DNA of 64,000 nt, taken from assembly GCA_032717465.1 (NCBI GenBank), contig CM064669.1:44774035-44838034 (forward strand). The letters are read 5' to 3'. The notes under the pieces were generated by a model. It saw only the letters and a program-made list of their open reading frames with translations. It ran no database searches and had not been told where the DNA came from. Within the stretch, counting starts at the first letter, position 1, and every line of letters starts with the position of its first letter. The translations under genes were made by a program, and so were the position numbers. The DNA is from Coenobita brevimanus. Its lineage: Eukaryota > Arthropoda > Malacostraca > Decapoda > Coenobitidae. Positions 1 to 11,422 of this stretch are shown here, in pieces.

Positions 1-36
<36 letters not shown>
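1..36. repeat. (CA)n microsatellite
   Basis: Uninterrupted CA dinucleotides from the first base, so the tract probably continues beyond the window. The next ~170 bases are AT-rich and show nothing recognisable. Confidence 0.97.
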
Positions 37-39
<3 letters not shown>

Positions 40-205
40 CTTTTATTTCACCGTGAAGAAATGTTAACAAATTAGCCACGGGAGAAATGAAAATGGCTAT
101 AGTACTTGTAATTACTTTTGGATATTATATCTGCAGACAGATGTAATATACGAAAGTAGTTACGGGCGCTATTTTGATTTTTCGTGTGTTAATTTGTAAT
201 ATATG

Positions 206-273
<68 letters not shown>
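206..273. repeat. (TA)n microsatellite
   Basis: Pure TA repeat directly abutting the 3' tail of the RTE fragment that follows. A second TA tract lies on the other side of that fragment (731-787). Confidence 0.95.
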
Positions 274-275
<2 letters not shown>

Positions 276-730
276 TCATCATTATCATCATCAGCCATGA
301 CTAGTCCACTGCTAAACAAAGGTCTTCCCCAACCTTTTCCATGAATTCCTTGACTGAGCCAATCTTTGCCACGTTTTCCCTGCAAATTTCTCTATCTCAT
401 CTCTCCATCTCCTGTCTGGCCTTTTTCTGCTACGCTTACAATCTCTTGGTGTCAAGTCTGTCAGCCTCTTGCTCCATCGGTTATCCCTTATTCTTGTTAT
501 GCGGCATGCCCACCTCCATTTCTGTTCTTTTATAACTTCTATAATATCTTTAGTCTGCTGTCTCATCCAGGTTGATCTTTTCCTGTCTCCTAGAGATATT
601 CCCAACATTGACCTTTCCATTGCTGTCTGAGAACGGATTAATTTATTTTCCATTGATTTTGTCAGTTTCCAGGTTTCACAACCATACGCCATAGCTGGAA
701 TTATACATTCGTTATATACTTGTATAATCG

Positions 731-733
<3 letters not shown>
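274..733 (-). mobile_element. 5'-truncated RTE-type LINE, 3' end only
   Basis: The minus strand encodes about 130 residues of the C-terminal region that follows the reverse transcriptase in RTE-clade elements. Recognisable blocks are IPAMAYGCETW, a basic KWRWACRITR stretch and RRWRDEIEKF near the end; the frame stops at 312. The 3' end reads into a GATGATGATAATGATGATG-like tail at 274-293, typical of RTE elements that end in short tandem repeats rather than poly-A. Endonuclease and catalytic RT blocks are absent, so this is a dead 5'-truncated copy. TA repeats border both sides, which suggests insertion within a pre-existing TA tract. The RTE assignment is from motif recognition; the subfamily is unknown. 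Confidence 0.8.

Positions 734-787
<54 letters not shown>
731..787. repeat. (TA)n microsatellite
   Basis: TA repeat bordering the 5'-truncated end of the LINE fragment. The following ~350 bases (788-1139) are AT-rich at first, then mixed; I see no gene there. Confidence 0.95.
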
Positions 788-793
<6 letters not shown>

Positions 794-1139
794 TCACGGT
801 TTATAATAGGTAAGTATATACTGTATAATATATATAATACAATAAAATAATTATATACGGTATATAATATTTATGTATAGTATATATCTATAATATACTA
901 AAAATATACACTGTACTACCAAACAAGCGATTTTGTTTAGGTTTAAAGAGACATTTCTCTGAGAGGTTGCTTCAATCATAACCTCATGAGCACGCTGATC
1001 CCCCCGCCACCCTGAAAAGAAAACAAAGTACTGAGGACGCCGCATCTTTTGAAGTACGTCCCGACAATGAACCCCACAGGGGCTTCCGTCCGTACCCAAT
1101 CAGCAACGAACCCTTCCCCCCTCCCCCACCTGCCATCAT

Positions 1140-1765
1140 ACCCACACCACCTTCCCTCATGTATTCCACCATCACCAACACACATCACCATCCTTCATGT
1201 ACTTTACTTTCACCACCACACATCATGTGCTCCACAATCACCACCACCACCACTGTGTTGTGTAATTCCACCACCACCATCCTTCATGCACTCTAATATC
1301 ACCACCACCCCTCAAGTCCTCCACAACCACCACCACCACCACCACTGTGTTGTGTAATTCCACCACCACCATCCTTCATGTACTCTAACATCACCACCAC
1401 CCGTCATGTCCTCCACAACCACCACCACCACCACTGTGTTGCGTAATTCCACCACCACTATCCTTCATGTACTCTAACATCACCACTACCCCTAATGTCC
1501 TCCTCCACCACCACCACCACCACTGTCTTGTGTAATTCCACCACCACCATCCTTCATGTACTCTAACATCACCACCACACTCATGTCCTCCACAACCACC
1601 ACCATCACCATTGTCTTGTGTAATTCCACCACCACCATCCTTCATGTACTCGAACATCACCACCACCCCTCAAGTCCTCCACACCCACCACCACCACCAC
1701 TATCTTACGTAATTCCTCCACCACCATCCTTCGTGTATCCCGCCGCCACCACCATCTTTAGTGTA
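1140..1765. repeat. ~90-bp CCA-rich minisatellite, about 6-7 units
   Basis: Each unit carries an anchor like TGTAATTCCACCACCACC followed by CATCCTTCATGTACTC and then (CCA)n. Anchors fall near 1261, 1353, 1442, 1531, 1619 and 1709, giving periods of 88-92 bp. Unit-length variation comes mainly from the number of CCA triplets. Open frames on both strands here are repeat artefacts (His/Thr/Pro or Gly/Trp/Val-rich). Confidence 0.9.
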
Positions 1766-1894
1766 CAGACAGAGACACAAGTATCATCCAAATTTTGACG
1801 AATATATAGCGGAATAATCGAACCATTTGAAACACGATAGATAGGGTTTTCATTGTATTTCGCCAGGTGTAAATTTTCTTTAGTCGGAACTGGT

Positions 1895-2050
1895 GTCTTT
1901 GTACACCACTATCACCACCATCACCCCTCGTGTATTCCACCACTACAGTTTCTTGTGTACCTCATCACCACTATAATGTCTGCTTCACCACCACAGCTAC
2001 CACCACCATCCCTGGTATACTATACCATCACCACTACCATATACGAGATT
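1895..2050. repeat. Decayed outlier of the CCA-rich minisatellite
   Basis: CCACTATCACCACCATCACC, CGTGTATTCCACCAC and similar blocks recur after a ~130-bp non-repetitive gap. They look like diverged units of the neighbouring ~90-bp array. Confidence 0.55.
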
Positions 2051-2197
2051 TTTATCATTTTTATGTTATTGCATCACCAGTCCGTAAAACTATGCCAGGC
2101 TGATTTATTGTTTGTTTTCTACTTATTAAATGCAGGTTATGCAAAAACTACTTACCATAGTTCGAAAATATAAACTGATTCCCATGATAAGCTCAGT

Positions 2198-2201
<4 letters not shown>

Positions 2202-2246
<45 letters not shown>

Positions 2247-2257
2247 AAGAGAGAGAA
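2202..2257. repeat. (GA)n microsatellite
   Basis: About 40 bp of pure GA followed by GAAAGAAAGAGAGAGAA. The next ~420 bp have no gene; they contain one copy of the dispersed ~70-bp motif at about 2444-2505 (GCGATTTTATTCAGCTTG, then AGTAGTGAATGAGG). Confidence 0.95.
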
Positions 2258-2689
2258 TTTGCATATTTTTATTTTCCTGGTATATTAATTATGTGTTGAT
2301 TGAACTGCTTCACGCTTCTTTTGCTGACGATTTAGTTGGCTGATTTAGATTCTTTGTCGAGAACTCACAAAAATGTACCACAGTCCCTAAATATATTGTA
2401 ATTTTCAGCTCGAGGATGTCCTTTATAGTTTATTGTTTCTACTACAAAGCGATTTTATTCAGCTTGATAAAGAACCCCAGTAGTGAATGAGGTACTGAAT
2501 GCGATATCCGACCCGCTCAGTTCCAAATGCCTTTCCTACTGTGAATATATAAAAATAAAGACGTCGTTTATAGAAATGAATAATCCCTTCTCTGTGGTAA
2601 CATTATTTTTGTTGTTGCTGTTTTCTTCTGTCGTCCATTGTTGTTTGTCTTCGTTTATTCATCCATGGATTGTCATCATTGGGTGAGAG

Positions 2690-3305
2690 GGATTATGTTG
2701 GTAATTGAGAAGGGCTGGGTGATGTTGGTAATTGTGGAGGGCTGGGTGATGGTAACTGAGGAGGGCTGGGTGATGGTAACTGAGGAGGGCTGGGTGATGG
2801 TAATTGAGGAGGGCTGAGTGATGTTAGTAACTGAGGAGGGCTGGGTGATGTTGGTAATTGAGGAGGGCTGGGTGATGTTAGTAACTGAGGAGGGCTGGGT
2901 GATGTTGGTAATTGAGGAGGGCTGGGTGATGTTAGTAACTGAGGAGGACTGGGTGATGTTGGTAATTGAGGAGGGCTGGGTGATGTTAGTAACTGAGGAG
3001 GGCTGGGTGATGTTGGTAATTGAGGAGGGCCGGGTGATGTTAGTAACTGAGGAGGGCTGGGTGATGTTGGTAATTGAGGAGGGCTGGGTGATGTTAGTAA
3101 CTGAGGAGGACTGGGTGATGTTGGTAATTGAGGAGGGCTGGGTGATGTTAGTAACTGAGGAGGGCTGGGTGATGTTGGTAATTGAGGAGGGCTGGGTGAT
3201 GTTAGTAACTGAGGAGGGCTGGGTGATGTTGGTAATTGAGGAGAGCTGGGTGATGGTAATTGAGGAGGGCTGGGTGATGGTCATTGAGGAGGGCTGGATG
3301 ATGTT
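2690..3305. repeat. 27-bp minisatellite with dimer and higher-order structure
   Basis: The core unit is 27 bp (GTGATGTT, then A/G, GTAA, C/T, TGAGGAGGGCTGG). Two variants alternate strictly through the centre (TTAGTAACTG then TTGGTAATTG), making a 54-bp dimer. A GGACTGG variant recurs six units (162 bp) apart, near 2945 and 3107. Units at both edges are 24 bp, lacking one triplet. Because 27 is divisible by 3, long frames stay open on both strands; they are not genes. Confidence 0.95.
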
Positions 3306-4889
3306 CTGATACAAACCTGGCTACGTGAACGTGATCGGATTAATTTCAGGATGCCACTGATGGGTGGATGTTGGGGGGGGGGGGTGGATGGGTTGTAATG
3401 TACTGCTCTGATCGAGATGTTTCTCCATTGCAGGTGTTGGGGTGTCAGGAAATGGGGTGCTCTTGAAGAGGATTTGATAATGTTTGTGTGGTGACTGTTT
3501 CGTACGTAGTTGTTTCGTTGCTATGTAACAGCGTACCGTATCTCACAAACCGCAACCAACTGAGCATTTCAATTGCCATTTTCGTAATCAGCAGATCAGT
3601 ATTACCCAGAACTGAATAATTTTATCTCTGAAGCAATTTCATTGTCGAACAGTGTCATCAGACTGATATGAAAAACGGAAGATGAAATCCACTGGCACAG
3701 AGGAGGGCAATGATCACCAAGGAGCGTGGTGGGCAAGGTCCAGCTTCTCTGTCTTGGCATATATCGGTTTATTTGACTTGGCTTCTCTGCTATCGGTGTA
3801 CCTGTGATCTGACCTCTGCTTGTCTCTGTCTGAATTCTGTGCCTGTCAGTCCAATCGAGCCAGTAGGTATGTGGCTGTGTATGAAGTATTGTATGTAAAA
3901 TAAGGTAGTTCTGTTCAGCAGTTTAATACTTTCCTTTGTATCTTCATAAAAATGTCTTTCCTCTGATTTATTGCAGGTTTTGGCTGTGAATCATACAGCT
4001 GCCATCAACGCACTTGGGAATTAATTGATTCCAGTTAATTGTAGATTATTGTATTCATGTAAGAGAAGTCCAAGAAGTCAAAGGTTAGAGGCTGTTAATT
4101 TATCCCTAGGCTGCCGTAGAGGCAAATATGGCTTTTATAGAGACCAACACAAGATACCCCTGTTCATTTGTAATTAATCCTGGCAGTCAGAGGTTTAAGG
4201 GTGTGCTGGTAAGACGAGTGCGAACAACATCGTTATCGAGTATCATTTGAGGAAAATATTTCTTAAGAATAATATTTCGATCTAGCGAGCAGTCTCACTC
4301 AAGAGAAACAGTGTGTCTTGGTAAAAGCTTGTCCTTAGTAATTAATTAATCTGGCTAGATTACATGCTTTTTGTAATGGTTTTTTCTCAAAATGGGATAC
4401 TTAACATATTGTACACATACATGTTGTTGTTTACTTTCGTTAATAAAACTTTCTCCTTATCCATCTCGTCTCCCATCGTCTTTCCATCCCTATAGACTTA
4501 TGACCTAGTTTAGTATATGGGAATCTAAAAATAATGGTAATAATTTTGATGTGACTAAATCGTGGATGAATGCCACTAATAAGAGTCCTTATGTCATCCT
4601 TCGATTTCATTTAGTTAATAATGAACAATATTTTCAATAGCTAGGGCAAATGGGATTCACCTGACATGGTTGGAAATGCATTATATTCCGACAAGCTTGA
4701 ATTTTTGTGGGGACCAAAAATTAACTTCATAGCAAGGGAGGTATCATGACGTCTCAGTGTCCTTTTCGCGGACATTGGAGCTTGCTGGAGGTTACTAACC
4801 TTATTTGTTCATCCAAAGTTCCTTCATGTAATCCTTTGTCAGGTGTTTTTATCAGTAACGTAAAGGACCAGGGCCCTGTCGTAATACTA
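3306..4889. other. Unassigned intergenic sequence
   Basis: About 1.6 kb of mixed, mildly AT-rich sequence. A G12 run lies at 3373-3384. Short frames of 60-70 residues here show no family motif, signal peptide or supporting context. I see no gene. Confidence 0.6.
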
Positions 4890-4892
4890 CTA

Positions 4893-4975
4893 CTACTAAT
4901 AATAATAATGAGTAATAATAATAGTAATAATAATGATGATGATGATTAATAATAATAATAATAATTATAATAACG
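4893..4975. repeat. AAT/GAT trinucleotide repeat at left end of copy A
   Basis: ACT, AAT and GAT triplets. The segmental duplication's detectable similarity begins here, as it does at the AAT/ATT tract in copy B. Confidence 0.85.
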
Positions 4976-5364
4976 CTTAGTTTTCTGTACTTCAAAGAAA
5001 AAGTCCTGTAATGGTAGAGAGAACAAACTTTGTGGCGTCATCGTGGTGAAGGGATTAATTGGCAACAGTATTGGTCAGGTGAATCCCAAATGAGGCAGTA
5101 TCAACATTCAGTATTTGATTTTGGTTCCCAATAAGTACTGAATAATGCTTTTCTTTTACATTCACACACATTCATAGTTAACGATATTTAAAATACACTT
5201 TTCAGCACGCCACTGAAAACAGGAAAGAAGGCCATGATTCAGAACGTTTCCAAAAATTCCACCCCGAATTGAAAAAATATTCAGCACACAAAGCCAGAGT
5301 GGAGGGAAAAATGTACCAAAATATTTAAATTCTCGAGCAACCAGTGACGGAATGTTGGGATTGG

Positions 5365-5790
5365 CAGTGAAGGTGGTGGTGGAGAGGGCGGATTGGTATG
5401 TGGTATGGAGAAGGTGGTGGTGGTGGTGGTAGAGTGAGGCGGGGTGTGGTAATGTACTAGTGGGGTGATGGTGGTGTGGTGGAACAAGATGTGGTATTTT
5501 GATGTTAGGGTGTTATGAGTTGATAGTGGAGTTGAGTAAGATGTAGTTGGCGATGGTTGAGTGAAGTGAGGTGTGGTGGGGTGGGGTGGTTTTCAGTGGA
5601 GTGAGAAGTGGAGTCAGGAGTGGGAGGGGTAAGCTAGGGGTGTAATGGATGAGACAGGTATGGGAGAGGTAAGGTAAGGGTATGAGAAACAAGACTGGGG
5701 TTGAGGAACAAGACAAGACCAGAGTTGCTAAGGATCTTGGACGAGCTATAGGAGCACAGTGGTGTGTGGGAAGAGGGCTTAATGGTACAA
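5365..5790. repeat. G/GT-rich degenerate minisatellite
   Basis: Irregular GGTGGT, GTGGGGTG and GGGAGAGGTAAGG motifs, with the cytosine-rich strand on minus. A diverged equivalent lies at 46060-46490 in copy B. The minus-strand frames are low-complexity and have no family features. Confidence 0.7.
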
Positions 5791-5845
5791 AATATTTGAG
5801 TGATACCAGTCGGTTACGTAACACACAAGGGTAGTAAGATGTACA

Positions 5846-5848
<3 letters not shown>

Positions 5849-5905
<57 letters not shown>
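5849..5905. repeat. (TG)n microsatellite
   Basis: Pure TG tract; the counterpart in copy B is shorter (47631-47668). Confidence 0.97.
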
Positions 5906-5907
<2 letters not shown>

Positions 5908-6180
5908 ATTAAAACAACACCCACGGACTGGAGTGTCACTAGCCATGCAAAAAAGAAGAAAAAATGTTTCTTCCTTATCAAACATGCTTCTCTTCCCGCT
6001 GCCTCTTATCCTCCTTCACTCTCATCCAATTCCCGTCCCCCACGACCCTGCATTATTAAATGTTCATCATTACAGTGATATTACTGAAAGCTTTAAAGTG
6101 TCAAAAACACCCGAGAGCGTTACGATGCACACCAAGTAACAGAGAATGTCAAGCCAGTTGTGATACTAGATGATGTCAGA

Positions 6181-6183
<3 letters not shown>

Positions 6184-6217
<34 letters not shown>
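6184..6217. repeat. Poly-A tract, 34 A
   Basis: Copy B has only 8 A at the equivalent place (about 47956), so the run expanded in A or contracted in B. Confidence 0.9.
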
Positions 6218-6218
<1 letters not shown>

Positions 6219-6639
6219 GCAAATTTCTATTTATTTATTGTAAAATTATAAGTACCAGGTAATGCCCATGATACCAGAAGATGCCGGGTCTTATGGTGTT
6301 GCGTGGTGAAAGTTTTAGTGGCAGGCGATACCGATGCTCGTAATGATACTGGATGAAAGTAAAATTATCAGAAAATACTTCCAAATACGTAATATGTTAC
6401 CTCAAAATGACGTTGGTTGGAATTTACAGTACTAGTCAGTGCAAAGATCAGAGAGGCAGTATAAAAGTTTAAATTACCCCAACCCTTGCAAAATACCCTC
6501 AGTGCTAAACGGGGATGCACCAGACTGCGCCTTGACCTTTAACCTCCCACCTCCCCGTCTGTCTTCGCTATTAAGTAGTAAAGCACCCGGCAAACATTGC
6601 CCAGACTACAACACGCAAGCATCGCTTTACACAACTAGG

Positions 6640-6825
6640 TCCCATTGTCAGTTACCTTCATGCCTGTCAGTTTTAGGTAATGGAAAAATAATCTCGAGGT
6701 CACTGCCGAGGGTAAAGAGTCCTCGCCCAGGGGTCTCGTGATAGGCCCGGGAATCGAACGCAGGGCCTCTCTGTTGCGAGTGTGCTTCCGAGTTTCTCAC
6801 ACCACCTGGCCACCCCCACCCCTGC
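6640..6825 (-). mobile_element. tRNA-derived SINE (copy A)
   Basis: On the minus strand an A-box-like TGGCCAGGTGG (6802-6812) is followed by a B-box-like GCGTTCGATTCCCGG (6747-6761), at roughly tRNA-like spacing. This is the typical head of a tRNA-derived SINE and an internal Pol III promoter. The same element sits in copy B at 48400-48570, so it was present before the duplication. The 3' boundary is uncertain. Confidence 0.65.
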
Positions 6826-7399
6826 CTCCCTGCCTCGTTGGCCATAACCATTTGTGTGATGGAGCTACGGCAGGGTTAACCCAGCCAGGACATGAAGGGT
6901 TGTGTGTCGTGGGGTCGTTTATGTGTAAAACATCCAAACCAATTTACTGGATGAACAAGGCTTCAAAAACAGTTAACTGTCCTCACACACAATTTTGTTT
7001 TCCTTATTTCCTCACTTGAATAATTACTTTGATTGGACTGTGAAATGTTTGGTATCCGTGTGAGTATAAAAGTAGAAATAATCTTGTACATAAGTTCAGA
7101 AAGTCATTAAATACTGCTTCTGGTGCCAGGGTCCAGAGGCTGTTTTACATAAGCTGTCCTAATAAGTTACGTTTAACATTACACACAGTGAAGAGGGTAT
7201 GAGGTTTACGCAGGATATCTGTGTAATCGCCCTCCTGCCCTTTTCACCATACGACCGGTGAGCTGATGATATACAAAACTGCAAGGAAAACAAGAAATCT
7301 CTAAACTGGAAAAATCAAGATATATGAATTCAGTTTCATCAGATGATGATGCAACAGAAAATTAGAGACAAGAAACCGTGAATTGAAAAGCACAGAAGA

Positions 7400-8110
7400 G
7401 AACTATTGGTGATTTTTAAAAAATGAGGAAGAAATCAGAATAGCTTGAGCCGTAGTAACCTGTGCATAAAGAAAATTGCAGGAGGAAGAACGGGAGTGAC
7501 AAGCAGCATGGGGGAGAGTAAAACGGGTATGCGTTCAGAAGAGACAGTAGGAACACAACCAAATGAAAAAAAGTAGAGATTAATGGAGAATGGGGAGAAG
7601 AGGGGAGGAAGAGGAAGAGAAGAACGGGGCGAGGGGAAGGAGTGATAAATGGTGTACAGGAACAAGAGGGAGAAACAGAATAACAAGCTGCGAGGAAAAA
7701 GGAAAGGGTTGACAATTGGAAGAGAGGGAAGGAAGCACAATACTCCCGAAAGAGAAGCTAGGTCACGTTAGGTTAGTTAAGATTGAGGGAGGAAGAGGCG
7801 GAAGAAGACACAAAATAATTACACCGAAGACATTACAATGCAAATGTGAAAAGGAGAAAAAAATGAGAGAGGAGGAGAGGGGAGGGTATAATTTAATATG
7901 GAAATGAAGATGAGAAGAAACAGAAAAAGAAGTCGAAGAGGAGAAAAATGGGGAAGGGGAGGAGGAAGACTAGGAAAATTTAAACAGAGAAGAAAGAAGA
8001 GGTGGAGAAAAAACAGGAGGAAAGAAATAGTGATAGAAAGAAGTACATAGGATGGAAAGGAAGAGGTAAAGGGAGAGGAGCGAGCGTGGTGATGTGAGGT
8101 GAGGTGTTAG
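7400..8110. repeat. Purine-rich (GA/GGA) block
   Basis: About 700 bp with strong purine bias on the plus strand (AGGAAGAGGAAGAG-like). It is shared with copy B at about 50820-51530. The Ser/Pro/Leu-rich minus-strand frames and Lys/Glu-rich plus-strand frames reflect composition. Confidence 0.75.
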
Positions 8111-8814
8111 GGAGAGTGTCAGACTGAGGCCCCTCTGTGTAAGAGTAAACAAGGTAGCAACGGACTGTGTAAACTTGGGGTGTGTTGGAAATTCTGGCAA
8201 GACGGATAACCTGTCATTCGATTGCAGTGCTTTACAGTTTTTGTTGATCAGCCCCAATATCAGAACCGAGCTGACCCATCAACCACAGGCAAGCAACCCC
8301 CCCCCCCTCCTGGGCCATCCCCGTGCAGTAAACCGATGTTCCGTTATGGATGACTGCGCATCGCTACAGACACAGGAAAAAGTGTGGAGGTTTGATTCCT
8401 GGATGGACGCCTCATTTGCGTCTGTCCCCAGTTAGGAGGGGCACCATAGTACCCTCCACACCATCTTGCAGTTTGGTTATATGGTTACCTCTTAGCGTTG
8501 TACATATAAGAAAGTGCCTGGAAGCAAAAGGTGAAGCAGGAAGAGAGGCGGGCAGACACAGAGATGGAATGAAAAAATGGAAGGAAGAAGCGGCAGCAAT
8601 AGATTATGTGAGTAGATGATGGTCGCCACCCACCAAAAGCACTTTATGGTTAAAAGATTAAGAGGAAAAAGTTATACATATTAATAGAAAAAAATACTGA
8701 TTAACAAGTAATGAGACAGAGGGAGAAAAGGGAAATGATTAAAATCTGAGAGAAAAAAGTAATTAGTGTTCCTCTCCTTAAGTCGCAACGATGACTTAAT
8801 TTTTATTAATTCTA

Positions 8815-9142
8815 CTTTTTTTTTTTTTTTTTATGTGACCGACTCTGGGCATAGGCTTCACAGCCTGCTTTCAAGGCCCAGTAGTCCTCCTACGTACGCA
8901 CACCTCTACATGTCACCACTTCGGCGCTAACACCCACCGTCCATACTGAATACATGCTAGGGCCGTCTCATACAGGACTGGTGTATTGGTATTAGCGGGG
9001 GTATTTTTACGACATGTCGGCGGGTCTTCTGGTAGATCAGTAAAGTCTGATTTTATGAAATTCAAATCCTTAAACTGTTCCCTGCCTCAGCGGGATTTGA
9101 ACTTGGGTCCGTCAGGACTGCAGGCCAATCGGTAGTAGGGAC
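8815..9142 (-). mobile_element. SINE-like insertion present only in copy A
   Basis: On the minus strand the element begins with a tRNA-like head whose B-box is AGTTCAAATCCCGC (9090-9103). It ends in a poly-A tail, seen as the T run at 8817-8833. Copy B lacks all of it: there TTCTCTACGGACAATAT (about 52293) is the uninterrupted equivalent of the flanks CTAC and GGGACGATAT. That empty site defines the insertion well. A clear target-site duplication is not visible. Confidence 0.75.
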
Positions 9143-9754
9143 GATATAATTTCAGGTCAGAGCAGACGTTTGGTAATTGAGTTAATAAAAGGAATATCTA
9201 ACTCCTTCATTTCGAAAAATTTCTTAGTCACATAAAGTCGACTATAGCAAGAAAAATGAAATTTTAAAAGATCATATTGAAGCGGTCGATAAACGCAAAA
9301 AGAATTATGAGAGCTTGAATGAAGATTGAGAAAAATATAGGAGACTAATAGAACAGGTGTAAAACGATGAGAGGCAAAGAAAGGGTGATTATAATACCAA
9401 GCACACTTCATCCTTAATGAGAAAGAAGTATGATGATATAGTTTGAGAGAGAGAGAGAGAGAATCATCTATACAGTTTTCCGTCCAGTGTGTGTTAGGTA
9501 GTAGTCAGCTAAAAGAAATCGTAGTGTTTAAGCAAAATAGGCGGAATGCTGTTGAAGTGTACATACTTTTATTAAGTTTATTTATTCATTTAATTATTTA
9601 TTTATTAGTTTTACTGTATAGTTCAATCCTACTTTAGGTAATATTAGAGCAGCAAATACCAGTATTATCTAGAATATAGTTATTGGCATAATATATAAAG
9701 TGGCAATCCGTGCATACCACCATAAAACTAATAGAACGATGAAGCCTAACGCAC

Positions 9755-10945
9755 AGCTGTTGCCACCACCACAACACCACACTTTACCCTACACTCTGCC
9801 ACACTACCCACTCCCACCACTACAGTATCTACTCCCCACGTCCACCCCACAACACCCTCCGAACCCTCTCCACACTACACTTTCCCCACTCCACCACACT
9901 ACATCCTCCCCACCCCCACCACACTACATGCTCCCTTCCCCCACCACACTATACCCTCCCCTCCCCCACCATACTACACCCTCCCCACCCCACCCACATT
10001 ACGCCCTTCCCACCCCCTCCACATTACGCCCTTCCCACTCCTACGAGACTACACCCTTCCCACCCTCACCACATTACATCCAACCACCACTACACTACAC
10101 CCTCCCCACCACTACACCACACTACATCTCCCCACCCCCACCACACTACACCCTCCCCACCCCCACCACACTACACCCTTCCTACCACCACCCGACAACA
10201 CCCTCACCACTACCACCACACAACACCCTCCCTACCCACACCACACTACAACATCCTAACCTCGACCACTCTATACCCTCCCAACCTTCACCCCACGACA
10301 CCCTCCCCAGCACCACCCCACGACACCCTCCCCACCCTCACCACACGACACCCTCCCCACCCTCACCACACTACACTCTCCCCACCCTCACCACACTACA
10401 CCCTCCCCACCACCACCACATTACACCCTCCCCACCACCACCACACTACACCCTCCCCACCACCACCACACTATACCCTCCCCACCACCACCACACTACA
10501 CCCTCCCCACCACTACCACACTACAGCCTCCCCACCACCACATTACACCCCACCACCACACTACACTCTCCCCACCACAGAAACCACACTTTACCCTCCC
10601 CACCACAACCACATTACACCCTCCCCACCACAACCACCACACTACACTTTCCCACCACCGCCACACAACACCTTCCCACCACCACCACCATAGTACGCCT
10701 TCCCACCACCACCACACTACACCTTCCCACCACCACCACCACACTACACCTTCCCACCACCACCACCACACTACACCTTCCCACCACCACCACCACCACA
10801 CTACACCTTCCCACCACCACCACCACCATACTACGCCTTCCCACCACCACCACACTACACCTTCCCACCACCACCACCACCACAACCACCACCACACTAC
10901 AGTATATTTCCTCATCACTACCACCACACTACATCTCACCACCGC
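9755..10945. repeat. CAC/CCA-rich minisatellite (copy A form)
   Basis: About 1.2 kb of irregular ~20-27-bp units such as CACACTACACCCTCCCCACC, with increasing (CCA)n content towards 10900. All units are in one orientation. The long plus-strand Pro/His/Thr frame (9700-11043) and the Trp/Val/Gly-rich minus-strand frame come from composition, which lacks stop triplets. Copy B has a shorter, partly inverted version at 53680-54365. Confidence 0.9.
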
Positions 10946-11422
10946 CTTTCCTAAGTTTAATAAAACAGCGGAATTACGAAGAAGGAAGTACAAAAAGACG
11001 TCACGGGATTCCAAGTGGCAAATACTTACAGCTTCCCAAATGAATAAAATCCTGTGGAGGCAGCGAGAATGAAATACCCAACCTTGACCCTGAAATGATA
11101 AGGTTAAAGAAAAAGAGTAAATATGAGGTAATGCCAGAAGTCGTATTAGGAGCCGTGTTCTCGTGCACACAGGACACTTAAGAAGATTTCTTCAGTGACG
11201 AGTTGCTTATTACGCCTTTATTGTTGTCTTAAGTACATCGTTTTAGTGTCAGCATAGTTTGCATCTGCAGCATCAATTACTAGATGGTATTAAGAGGTAT
11301 TCGACAAAATGAATAGCTGAGTAAGCGGTGTTACGAAGCTTCCTTAAGCCAGCGAGAATATGATCTATGAGTGGAAAGTAAACGGGGCGGTAAACCAAGG
11401 CTTGTGTGCACAGTACACCATG

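Larger units (their letters stand above)
4890..11419 (+). repeat. Segmental duplication, copy A
   Basis: This ~6.5-kb stretch reappears in the same orientation and order at 45520-54848. Colinear landmarks: AAT microsatellite then CTTAGTTTTCTGTA (4975 / 45620); GAACGTTTCCAAAAATTCCA (5243 / 45940); GT tract (5849 / 47631); SINE with TTCGATTCCC-type B box (6750 / 48490); AAACATCCAAACCAATTTAC (6928 / 48670); purine-rich block (7430 / 50860); CAC-rich array (9755 / 53680); GGTAAACCAAGGCTTG (11390 / 54817). In the region after 6841 only a couple of differences occur in ~150 bp; elsewhere divergence is greater. Copy A uniquely holds a SINE at 8815-9142. It carries no gene that I can support. Confidence 0.92.

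Noticed and set aside
2676..3314. Long repetitive frames on both strands (9-residue periodic peptides)
   Set aside because: Produced by the 27-bp unit, a multiple of three. Openness on both strands argues against coding.
7752..7785. Telomere-like TTAGG repeats
   Set aside because: Only one GTTAGGTTAGTTAAG-like stretch exists; there is no array.
9700..11043. 447-residue plus-strand open frame rich in Pro, His and Thr
   Set aside because: It spans the CAC minisatellite, where stop triplets are rare by composition. The opposite strand is also open, and the length differs grossly in the duplicate copy.
4890..11419. Segmental duplication as an assembly duplicate (haplotig) artefact
   Set aside because: Not excluded without reads, but private insertions, an inverted array and substantial divergence in places make a simple artefact unlikely.
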